From contig NZ_CP012917.1 of NCBI RefSeq assembly GCF_001315015.1, forward strand, positions 251,001-315,000: DNA of 64,000 bases, written 5' to 3'. The position numbers and the translations under genes are program-made. Positions within the stretch are counted from its first letter, which is position 1; each line of letters begins with the position of its first letter. Below the pieces are notes generated by a model. That model made no database searches and was not told the origin of the DNA. It worked only from the letters and a program-made list of their open reading frames with translations. Shown here in pieces: positions 1 to 8,662 of the stretch. The DNA comes from Azospirillum brasilense. Lineage in GTDB: Bacteria > Pseudomonadota > Alphaproteobacteria > Azospirillales > Azospirillaceae.

Positions 1-348
1 GCCTATCCCATTTTTATCGGGGCCTTCCTTGTCGACCAGCGCCTTGAGCACCTTGGCGACGGCCAGCGGCTGCGTCTCAGCGTCGGTCTGGACCAGGATG
101 CCGCGGTCGGCGCCCATGGCGAGGCCGGTGCGCAGCGTCTCCTGCGCGGCCGTCGGGCCGACGGTGACCACGATGACCTCGGTCGCCTTGCCGGCTTCCT
201 TGAGGCGGACGGCCTCTTCGACGGCGATCTCGTCGAAGGGGTTCATGCTCATCTTCACGTTGGCGGTCTCAACGCCGGAACCGTCCGCCTTGACGCGGAT
301 CTTGACGTTGTAATCGACCACCCGCTTGACCGGGACGAGGACCTTCAT
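1..348 (-). CDS. etfB: Electron transfer flavoprotein subunit beta (partial, C-terminus beyond window)
   Basis: N-terminal 116 residues of an ETF beta subunit, the small subunit of the FAD/AMP heterodimer that takes electrons from acyl-CoA and other flavin dehydrogenases and gives them to ETF-quinone oxidoreductase. The start MKVLVPVKRVVDYNVKIRVK and the stretch NPFDEIAVEEAVRLKE are typical of the family. The ATG at 348 has AAGGA eight bases upstream; an in-frame ATG at 357 sits too close to that site. Only 30 bp separate it from the upstream FAD-linked oxidase, so read-through from that gene is possible, and such oxidases often use ETF as acceptor. etfA is expected just outside the window. 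Confidence 0.93.
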   Translation of the reverse strand, partial: MKVLVPVKRVVDYNVKIRVKADGSGVETANVKMSMNPFDEIAVEEAVRLKEAGKATEVIVVTVGPTAAQETLRTGLAMGADRGILVQTDAETQPLAVAKVLKALVDKEGPDKNGIG

Positions 349-378
349 GAGTTTCATCCTTGACTGGCGGAACCGCGC

Positions 379-1830
<1,452 letters not shown>

Positions 1831-1859
1831 GAAGGCTCTCCCTGGGCTTCGGTTCGGCG

Positions 1860-3314
1860 TCACAGCGCGCGATAGGCCGTCTTGATGATGGTGTAGAACT
1901 CGATGGCGGAGCGTCCCTGCTCGCGCGGGCCGTAGCTCGACATCTTCCGGCCGCCGAAGGGGACGTGGTAGTCGACGCCGGCCGTCGGCAGGTTCAGCAT
2001 GGTCATGCCGGCCTGGATGTTGGCCTGGAAGTGGCGGGCGTGCTTCATCGAGTTGGTGATGATGCCCGACGACAGGCCGTAGTCGGTGTCGTTGGCCACC
2101 GCCAGGGCTTCTTCGTAATCCTTGACGCGGATGACGCTGGCGACCGGGCCGAAGACCTCTTCCCGGTTGATGGTCATGGCGTTGCTGGTTTCGGTGAACA
2201 GCGTCGGGGCGAGGAACCAGCCGCGCGTCGGCCGGTCCAGCCGCCCGCCGCCGGAGGCCAACTGCGCGCCTTCCTTCAAACCGGTGTCGATGTATTGCAG
2301 GTTCTTGGTGAGCTGGAACTCGTCGATGACCGGACCGATCTGCGTCTCCGGCAACAGGGCGTGGCCGACGCGCAGCGCCGCCATCCGCTCCGTCATCGCG
2401 GCGACGAAGGCGTCGTGGATCGAATCCTCGACGATGAAGCGACCGGTGGCGGTGCAGCGCTGGCCGGCGTGGAAATAGGCGCTGTTGACGCCGATCTCGG
2501 CGGCGCGCTCCGGGTCGGCGTCGCCCAGCACGACCAGCGGGTTCTGGCCGCCCAGCTCCAGCTGGACGCGGATCATGCGTTCCGCGCAGCGGACGGCGAT
2601 GCGCCGCCCGGTGTTGACCGAGCCGGTGAAGGACACGGCGTCCACCGTGTCGACCACGGCGGCGCCGACATTCGGGCCGGCGCCGATCACCAGATTGAAC
2701 AGGCTGCTGGGCATGCCGTGGGCTTCCAGCGCCTCCGCGATGAGGCGGGTGACGGCGATGGAGATGCCGGGGGTCTTCTCCGACGGCTTCCAGATCACCG
2801 CGTTGCCGAAGGCCAGCGCCGGGGCGATCTTCCACATCGGCGTGGCGACCGGGAAGTTCCAGGGCGTGACGAGGCCAATGACGCCGACCGGCTCGCGCGT
2901 CACGTCAACCTCGACGCCCGGCCGGACCGAGCCCAGCGTCTCGCCGGGCGCGCGCAGCGCCTCGGCGGCGAAGAAGCGGGCGAGGTGGGCGGCGCGGGTG
3001 ATCTCGCCCAGCGCGTCGGGGATGGTCTTGCCGCCCTCGGTCGCGGCGATGAGGGCCAGTTCGTCCTTGCGGTCGAACAGCGCGCGGGAGATGGAGTCGA
3101 GCACCAGCGAGCGCTGCTCCACCGTGGCGGCGCGCCATTGCGGCTGGGCGCCGCGCGCCGCGGCCACGGCCTCCGCCACGTCGTCGGCGCCGGCCAGCGA
3201 GTAGGAGCCGGCCAGTTCGTCGAGGTTCGACGGGTTGAAAATGTCGAGCCGGTCACGGCCCGGACGCCAGGAGCCGGCGATGAAGTTGGTGATGCGATCG
3301 GAAGCGGGGGACAT
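1860..3314 (-). CDS. NAD(P)-dependent aldehyde dehydrogenase, alpha-ketoglutarate-semialdehyde dehydrogenase-like
   Basis: 484-residue ALDH-superfamily enzyme. Visible landmarks are PWNFP (N153), QLELGG with the general-base E253, and GQRCTATGR with the nucleophile C287. The C-terminal FGGRKMSSYGPREQG...EFYTIIKT resembles the YcbD-type ketoglutarate-semialdehyde dehydrogenases, which yield 2-oxoglutarate, although succinate-semialdehyde activity is also possible. The ATG at 3314 is preceded by GGAGA about eight bases away; an upstream in-frame start at 3365 has no ribosome site and lies at the edge of a repeat. It sits between the FAD oxidase and the ketopantoate-reductase-like gene on the same strand. 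Confidence 0.9.
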   Translation of the reverse strand: MSPASDRITNFIAGSWRPGRDRLDIFNPSNLDELAGSYSLAGADDVAEAVAAARGAQPQWRAATVEQRSLVLDSISRALFDRKDELALIAATEGGKTIPDALGEITRAAHLARFFAAEALRAPGETLGSVRPGVEVDVTREPVGVIGLVTPWNFPVATPMWKIAPALAFGNAVIWKPSEKTPGISIAVTRLIAEALEAHGMPSSLFNLVIGAGPNVGAAVVDTVDAVSFTGSVNTGRRIAVRCAERMIRVQLELGGQNPLVVLGDADPERAAEIGVNSAYFHAGQRCTATGRFIVEDSIHDAFVAAMTERMAALRVGHALLPETQIGPVIDEFQLTKNLQYIDTGLKEGAQLASGGGRLDRPTRGWFLAPTLFTETSNAMTINREEVFGPVASVIRVKDYEEALAVANDTDYGLSSGIITNSMKHARHFQANIQAGMTMLNLPTAGVDYHVPFGGRKMSSYGPREQGRSAIEFYTIIKTAYRAL

Positions 3315-3357
3315 GTCGTTTTTTCTCCGGGGACGTTCTTTGGTGGCGCTGGTCCTT

Positions 3358-3460
3358 GCCCCCACCCCGGCCCTCCCCCGCTGCGCAGGGGAGGGGGATT
3401 TTCGCGAAGCGGCGGCAGTCCCCTCCCCTGCGACAGCGGAGGAGGGTTAGGGTGGGGGCC
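3358..3460. repeat. Dispersed GC-rich inverted repeat (copy 1)
   Basis: About 100 bp built as nested inverted repeats: it begins GCCCCCACCC and ends GGGTGGGGGC, with internal CCTCCCCCGCTGCGCAGGGG and CCCCTCCCCTGCG arms. The same core recurs at 41216-41322, and related forms at 11350, 15278, 19808 and 36902. It fills the gap between the ALDH and ketopantoate-reductase-like genes and carries no ORF with a start signal. Confidence 0.75.
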
Positions 3461-3467
3461 TGTGCGC

Positions 3468-4451
3468 TCAGTCGGCGCGCGCCACCCGCTCCTTCAGGGC
3501 GGTCAGCGCCCACAATGTTTCGATGGTCGGCACCGGCACGCCGCGGCGGCGGGCCAACTCCAGGACGGTGGTCACGATGGGGTCGATCTCCATGCTGCGC
3601 CCCGCTTCGAAATCCTGGAGCATCGACGGCTTGTGGCCGGGCACGCCGCTGCCCCGGCTCAGCCGCTCGTCGATGTCGTCGGGCAGGGCGACGCCCCAGG
3701 CCTGGGCGACGTTCAGGCATTCGCGCATCAGCCGGCCCTGGACGGCGGCCATGCCGGGGGCCTGCTCCATGGCACCCATGGTGGCGCCGGTCAGCACGCT
3801 GGTCGGGCCGACCGCCATGTTGAGCATCAGCTTGCTCCACAGCGGCACGCGGATGTCGGCGGGCAGGCGCGCGGTGGCGCCCGCCGCGTTGAAGGAATCC
3901 GCCAGGGCCGCCAGCTTCTCCGCGTGGTCGCCGGGCCGGGGGGCGCCGAAGGCCAGCACCGGCAGGGCGGTGTGGGCGACGACTCCCGGCTCGACGATGC
4001 GGGCGGGCAGCACCTCCATCACGCAGGCAGCGACCCGCTCCGGGCCGATGGCCGCCCAGATGGCGCCGCCGGGATCGACCACCTCCAGCGGTTCCGGCGT
4101 CACGCCGTCGCCGGCGCCGTACAGATACCACCAGGGAATGCCGTTCTGCGCCGCCACCACCAGCGTGTCCGGCCCGCACAGCGCCGGGAAGGACGCGGCC
4201 AGGGCCGGCAGCCCGTGCCCCTTCACCGTGACGATCACCACATCCTGAGGGCCGAGATCTTCGGCGGAGTCGCTGGCCCGCGGCCGACTGGTCAGCGTCC
4301 CCTTCGGCGTCTGCACGGTCAGCCCGCCCTCGCGGATCGCCGCGAGATGGGCGCCGCGGGCCAGCAGCGACAGCTCGTGCCGGCCCGTGGCGGCGAGATA
4401 CCCGGCCAGCGCGCCGCCAACGGCCCCGGCTCCTACGACGGCGATGCGCAT
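3468..4451 (-). CDS. Ketopantoate reductase family 2-oxoacid reductase (ApbA/PanE-like)
   Basis: 327 residues with an N-terminal Rossmann motif GAGAVGG (residues 7-13) for NADP and the family segment KLMLNMAVGPTSVLTGATMG in the C-terminal helical domain, whose lysine is the usual proton donor. True PanE makes pantoate for CoA; many paralogues in catabolic operons reduce other 2-oxoacids. Its position inside a transporter/dehydrogenase unit argues for a catabolic paralogue, so I do not assign panE. It starts 25 bp after the stop of dctM and is followed by the 103-bp repeat. Confidence 0.85.
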   Translation of the reverse strand: MRIAVVGAGAVGGALAGYLAATGRHELSLLARGAHLAAIREGGLTVQTPKGTLTSRPRASDSAEDLGPQDVVIVTVKGHGLPALAASFPALCGPDTLVVAAQNGIPWWYLYGAGDGVTPEPLEVVDPGGAIWAAIGPERVAACVMEVLPARIVEPGVVAHTALPVLAFGAPRPGDHAEKLAALADSFNAAGATARLPADIRVPLWSKLMLNMAVGPTSVLTGATMGAMEQAPGMAAVQGRLMRECLNVAQAWGVALPDDIDERLSRGSGVPGHKPSMLQDFEAGRSMEIDPIVTTVLELARRRGVPVPTIETLWALTALKERVARAD

Positions 4452-4476
4452 GTCGCTCTCCCTCTCTCGGTCTCGA

Positions 4477-6429
4477 TCACTTGAATTCCAGCGGCGGCAG
4501 GTCGTCGTTCAGGTCGCCGCCGAGGCCCTTGAACTGCTCTTCGATCTGCTTGTCGTCGAGCTTGGTGGCGGTCGACTTGTAGTGCATGACCATCTGCGGG
4601 AAGGCGATCACCAGGGCCACCATGACGAGCTGGATGACCACGAAGGGCACAGCACCCCAGTAGATCTGGCTGGTCAGGACGGGGGCCGTCTCCTTCTTCG
4701 TGATGCGGTCGATGTAGGGCACCTTCGGCGCCACCGAGCGCAGGAAGAACAGCGAGAAGCCGAAGGGCGGGTGCATGAAGCTGGTCTGCATGTTCACCGC
4801 CAGGATGACGCCGAACCACACCAGATCGATGCCCAGACGATCCGCCGCTGGGGCCAGCAGCGGGATGACGATGAAGGCCAGCTCGAAGAAGTCGAGGAAG
4901 AAGGCCAGCAGGAAGACCATCACGCTGACCGCGATCAGGAAGCCCATCTGCCCGCCGGGCAGCGAGACCATCAGCTCCTCGACCCAGATGTGGCCGTTGA
5001 CGCCGTAGAAGGTCAGCGAGAACACCCGTGCGCCGATCAGGATGAACAGCACGAAGGCCGCCAGCTTGGCCGTCGAATAGGTGGCCTGCTGCACCATGTC
5101 GAAGTTCAGGCGCTTCTTCATGGCCGCCAGCGCCAGCGCGCCGACGGCGCCCATGGCGCCGCCCTCGGTCGGGGTGGCGAGGCCGATGAAGATGGTGCCC
5201 AGCACCAGGAAGATCAGCGCCAGCGGCGGCACCATGACGAAGGTCGCCTGCTCGGCCATGCGGGAGATCAGGCGACGGCCGGTCGCCCGCTCCACCACCG
5301 CCACCGTCAGGGCGTAGAGCGCGCCCGCCGCGATGGAGTCACCGATCAGGGCCAGGGTGGTCCATTCGTTGACCGTCAGCCACGCCGCCGCCGCGGTCAG
5401 CGCCGCCGTGGCGATGGTCTGCAGGACGAGGCGCTGCGCGCCGAAGCCGCGGTTGAAGGCGGCCGCCAGGAAGGCGACCAGCACCGCCACCGAGAGCAGC
5501 AGCACGACGTAGTCGGCGCCGGACTTCACGTCGGTGCGGCCCATCACCCAGGTGGCGACCGCGCCCGCGAACAGGGCCAGCAGGCCGAGCTGCCAGACGC
5601 CGCGCGCGCCGTTCGGTTCGCGGTGGGCGATGGCCTCCGGCGGCAGGCCGGGGGCGGCCTTCGGCCAGATCATCGAGACGACGAAGACGTAGAGCGCGTA
5701 GAGGCCCGACAGCAGCAGGCCGGGGACGAAGGCGGCCTCGTACATGTCGCCGACCGAGCGGCCGAGCTGGTCGGCCATGACGATCAGCACCAGCGACGGC
5801 GGGATGATCTGGGCCAGCGTGCCCGACGCCGCGATGACGCCCGACGCCAGACGGCGGTCGTAGCCGTAGCGCAGCATGATCGGCAGCGAGATCAGGCCCA
5901 TCGAGATCACCGACGCCGCCACCACGCCGGTCGTCGCGGCGAGCAGAGCGCCGACGAAGATCACCGCGTAGGCCAGGCCGCCGCGGATCGAGCCGAACAG
6001 CTGCCCGATGGTGTCGAGCAGATCCTCGGCCATGCCGGACCGCTCCAGCACCAGACCCATGAAGGTGAAGAAGGGCACGGCCAGCAGCACGTCGTTGTTC
6101 ATCGTGCCGTAGACGCGCTCCGGCAGCGCCTGGAACAGGTCGGGGCGGAACAGCCCGATCTCGATGCCGATCAGGCCGAACAGCAGCCCGTTGGCGGCCA
6201 GCGCGAAGGCCACCGGGTAGCCGAGCAGCAGCATCCCGACCAGCGTGGCGAACATGATCGGCGCCATGTTGTGGCCGAACCAGCCGCGCCAGCCGTCCTG
6301 TTCGGCGAGCGCCGCGGCGCCGGGCACCGGCAACACGTAGAGCGCCACGGCGACCACCGCCAGCAGCACCAGGGAGATGACGGACAGCCGGACGGCGCGC
6401 GGCGAAGGGGTGGGGGAGGTCGTGCTCAT
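4477..6429 (-). CDS. dctM: TRAP transporter large permease, extended DctM type
   Basis: 650-residue polytopic membrane protein, the ion-coupled channel subunit of a TRAP importer. The N-terminal half (PFFTFMGLVLERSGMAEDLL, IPPSLVLIVMADQLG) and C-terminal half (GLATPTEGGAMGAVGA, MQTSFMHPPFGFSLFFLR) are DctM-like. Classical DctM is about 430 residues; here roughly 150 extra residues with about four hydrophobic helices lie between the halves (around 230-380), as in the TakM/'mannitol-chloroaromatic' subfamily. It starts 7 bp after the stop of the small permease gene, indicating translational coupling. Confidence 0.94.
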   Translation of the reverse strand: MSTTSPTPSPRAVRLSVISLVLLAVVAVALYVLPVPGAAALAEQDGWRGWFGHNMAPIMFATLVGMLLLGYPVAFALAANGLLFGLIGIEIGLFRPDLFQALPERVYGTMNNDVLLAVPFFTFMGLVLERSGMAEDLLDTIGQLFGSIRGGLAYAVIFVGALLAATTGVVAASVISMGLISLPIMLRYGYDRRLASGVIAASGTLAQIIPPSLVLIVMADQLGRSVGDMYEAAFVPGLLLSGLYALYVFVVSMIWPKAAPGLPPEAIAHREPNGARGVWQLGLLALFAGAVATWVMGRTDVKSGADYVVLLLSVAVLVAFLAAAFNRGFGAQRLVLQTIATAALTAAAAWLTVNEWTTLALIGDSIAAGALYALTVAVVERATGRRLISRMAEQATFVMVPPLALIFLVLGTIFIGLATPTEGGAMGAVGALALAAMKKRLNFDMVQQATYSTAKLAAFVLFILIGARVFSLTFYGVNGHIWVEELMVSLPGGQMGFLIAVSVMVFLLAFFLDFFELAFIVIPLLAPAADRLGIDLVWFGVILAVNMQTSFMHPPFGFSLFFLRSVAPKVPYIDRITKKETAPVLTSQIYWGAVPFVVIQLVMVALVIAFPQMVMHYKSTATKLDDKQIEEQFKGLGGDLNDDLPPLEFK

Positions 6430-6436
6430 CGCGCGG

Positions 6437-7084
6437 TCACCGGCTGGGAAGGGTATCGGGGTGGGAGGTGCGCTCGCGTTCGGCCGCCAGCAGCCGTTCC
6501 GCCTCGGCCTCGGCAGCCGCCAGATGGCCGCCGGCCCGGTGGTTGGGGTCTTCCAGATGGCCGGACATGATCGCGGCGCGCTTGGCCAGCTCGGACAGGC
6601 CCTGGATGAACAGCACGGTGAAGCCCAGCGGAATCAGCATCTTCGCCGGCCATTGCGGCAGGCCGCCGGCGTTCATCGACTGCTCCTCGATCGCGTAGGA
6701 GGCGATGGCGAAGGGCCAGGAGGTGACCATCATCACGAAGCTGAAGGGCAGCAGGAAGGTCAGATGGCCGAACAGGTCGATGGTGTCGCGGGCGCGCTTG
6801 CCGAGCTGCGCGTTCACGATGTCGATGCGGATGTGCTCGTCCTCCTTCAGCGTCCAGGGGGAGCAGAGCAGGAACACCGCGGCGAACAGCACCCATTGCA
6901 GTTCGAGCCATGAATTCGAGCTGACGTCGAACATCTTGCGGACGACGGCGTTGACGGCCGACACCAGGATCGCCAGCACGATCAGCCAGGATATCGCCTT
7001 GCCCAGCCGCGCGGTGACCGCGTCGACCAGCCGGCAGACCCCGACCAGGGCCGTCATGAAAGGGGAAGCGTTGGGGCTCGGCAT
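6437..7084 (-). CDS. dctQ: TRAP transporter small permease (DctQ)
   Basis: 215 residues with four hydrophobic segments: ISWLIVLAILVSAVNAVVRK, WVLFAAVFLLCSPWTL, LLPFSFVMMVTSWPFAIASY and LIPLGFTVLFIQGLSEL. The ELQWVLFAAVFLL...EHIRIDI region matches the DctQ family, which docks the large permease. The C-terminus is a charged, alanine/glutamate-rich tail. An ATG at 7057 (MTALVGVCRLVD) is an alternative start to 7084. It lies between dctP (103 bp gap) and dctM (7 bp gap). Confidence 0.9.
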   Translation of the reverse strand: MPSPNASPFMTALVGVCRLVDAVTARLGKAISWLIVLAILVSAVNAVVRKMFDVSSNSWLELQWVLFAAVFLLCSPWTLKEDEHIRIDIVNAQLGKRARDTIDLFGHLTFLLPFSFVMMVTSWPFAIASYAIEEQSMNAGGLPQWPAKMLIPLGFTVLFIQGLSELAKRAAIMSGHLEDPNHRAGGHLAAAEAEAERLLAAERERTSHPDTLPSR

Positions 7085-7187
7085 GGTGGGCAGGCCCTCC
7101 CGAAAAAGCCGGTCGCGCGGAACGCGACGATGCCACGGCCGGGGAGCGGCATACCCGCTCCCCGGTCATGGTTGAGGACGTGCCGGA

Positions 7188-8273
7188 TCAGCGCCGGGCG
7201 AGGCGGAGGACGGCGCTGTCGTAGGCGTATTCCGACGCCTGGTTCCACAGGTTCGAATCGTTCTGGAAGCGGCGGTAGCTCTCGTAGAACTTCTTGAAGG
7301 TCGGGTTCTTGTCCGACAGCTCGTCGTAAAGCTCCATGGCCGCCTTGTGGCTGGCCTGCAGCACGTCCTGCGGGAAGGCGCGCAGCTTGGCGCCCTTCTC
7401 CACCACGCGCTTCAGCGCCGCCGGGTTCAGCACGTCGTAGCGCGCCACGCTGTCGACGTTGGCGAGCGCCGCCGCCGAGGTCAGCGCCGCCTGGTAATGC
7501 TTGGGCAGGCTGTTCCAGCGGTTCGTGTTGATGAAGAAATGCTGGAGCGAGGTGCCGTCCCACCAGCCCGGGTAATAGTAGTTCGGCGCGATCTTGTAGA
7601 GGCCGAGCTTTTCGTCGTCGTAGGGGCCGTTGAACTCGGCGGCGTCGATGGTGCCGCGCTCCAGCGCCGGGTAGATGTCACCGCCGCTGACCTGCTGCGG
7701 CACGACGCCCAGCTTGGACAGGATCTGGCCGCCGAGGCCGGAGATGCGGAACTTCAGCCCCTTGAGGTCTTCCGCATTCTTGATTTCCTTGCGGAACCAG
7801 CCGCCCATCTGGGAGCCGGTGTTGCCGCCGGCGAGCGCCTTCAGGTTGTGGCCGGCGTAGAACTCCTCCAGCAGCTTGCCGCCCTCGCCATGGTAGAACC
7901 AGGCGTTCTGCTGGCGGGTGTTCAGGCCGAAGGGCAGGCAGCAGCCGAAGGCGAAGCTCGGGTCCTTGCCGACGTAATAGTAGGATGCGGTGTGGGCCAT
8001 CTCCACCGTGTCGTTGCTGGCGGCGTCGAGCGCCTGCAGCGCCGGGACCAGCTCGCCGGCGGCGAAGACCTGGATCTGGAACTTGCCGTCCGTGGCCTCG
8101 GCGATGTTCTTCGCCAGCACTTCGGCGCTGCCGTAGAGCACCTCGATGTTCTTCGGGAAGCTGGACACGCAGCGCCAGCGGATCGTCGGCTCCGACTGGG
8201 CGATGGCCGGGGCGGCGAGCGTGGAGGCGCCGGCAACGACGGCGGCACCCTTGAAGAATTGACGGCGCTTCAT
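7188..8273 (-). CDS. TRAP substrate-binding protein, TakP-like (2-oxoacid binder)
   Basis: 361-residue periplasmic binding protein. The start MKRRQFFKG...AAPAIAQ is a twin-arginine signal peptide cleaved near residue 26. The body resembles TakP, the 2-oxo-acid binder of Rhodobacter: FQIQVFAAGELVPALQALDA, GGWFRKEI, GGDIYPALE and GPYDDEKLG are characteristic. The ligand is therefore predicted to be a 2-oxo- or related hydroxy-monocarboxylate, an inference from family resemblance. The ATG at 8273 has GGGAGGAAG seven bases upstream; a longer reading to 8441 runs through a tandem repeat and has no signal peptide at its N-terminus. It is the first gene of the unit. Confidence 0.93.
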   Translation of the reverse strand: MKRRQFFKGAAVVAGASTLAAPAIAQSEPTIRWRCVSSFPKNIEVLYGSAEVLAKNIAEATDGKFQIQVFAAGELVPALQALDAASNDTVEMAHTASYYYVGKDPSFAFGCCLPFGLNTRQQNAWFYHGEGGKLLEEFYAGHNLKALAGGNTGSQMGGWFRKEIKNAEDLKGLKFRISGLGGQILSKLGVVPQQVSGGDIYPALERGTIDAAEFNGPYDDEKLGLYKIAPNYYYPGWWDGTSLQHFFINTNRWNSLPKHYQAALTSAAALANVDSVARYDVLNPAALKRVVEKGAKLRAFPQDVLQASHKAAMELYDELSDKNPTFKKFYESYRRFQNDSNLWNQASEYAYDSAVLRLARR

Positions 8274-8286
8274 GTGGATCTTCCTC

Positions 8287-8316
8287 CCGAGATTTTTGTG
8301 GCCGAGATTTTTGTTG
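8287..8316. repeat. Tandem 15-bp repeat in the leader of the TRAP operon
   Basis: Two copies of CCGAGATTTTTGT (8287-8299 and 8302-8314) with period 15. On the transcribed strand they read ACAAAAATCTCGG twice and the second copy runs directly into the ribosome-binding GGGAGGAAG of the dctP-like gene. Function unknown. Confidence 0.7.
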
Positions 8317-8662
8317 CCCGGACGAGGCGATGCCGGCCCGAGGCGCTTGGACCCCGGTGGGTGGCCGGGGAGAGTGTGGTGACCCTGACAGTGGATCAGG
8401 CGGCCGCACAGCGGAATGCGTATTGCCGGCATATCAGCCATAAGCGCGGCAAGCCATCAGCGGTACGAACGGTTTCACTCGAAACCCGCGCGATCCCGCC
8501 CCCGACCGGTGCGGACGCGGACGGTTTGCTATGCCCGCAATGAATATCTGTTACAGGCACGCCATGCGCTCCGCACCGCGCGATGGGTCGGTAAGCTGGA
8601 GGCAACTGGTCTCCGACCGCCATCAAACCGACGGATGTTCAATCGCATGAACGGTGTGCGCC
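8317..8662. other. Divergent intergenic region between TRAP operon and E1 gene
   Basis: About 350 bp with no supported gene. It should hold the promoters of the leftward TRAP operon and the rightward E1 gene. An 8-bp palindrome TGCCGGCA (8424-8431) with A/T flanks is the only clear symmetric element. I could not identify convincing -35/-10 hexamers. Confidence 0.5.

Noticed and set aside
1965..4484. 839-codon open frame on the plus strand
   Set aside because: Antisense to ALDH and the ketopantoate-reductase-like gene; runs through an intergenic repeat and has no protein-like pattern.
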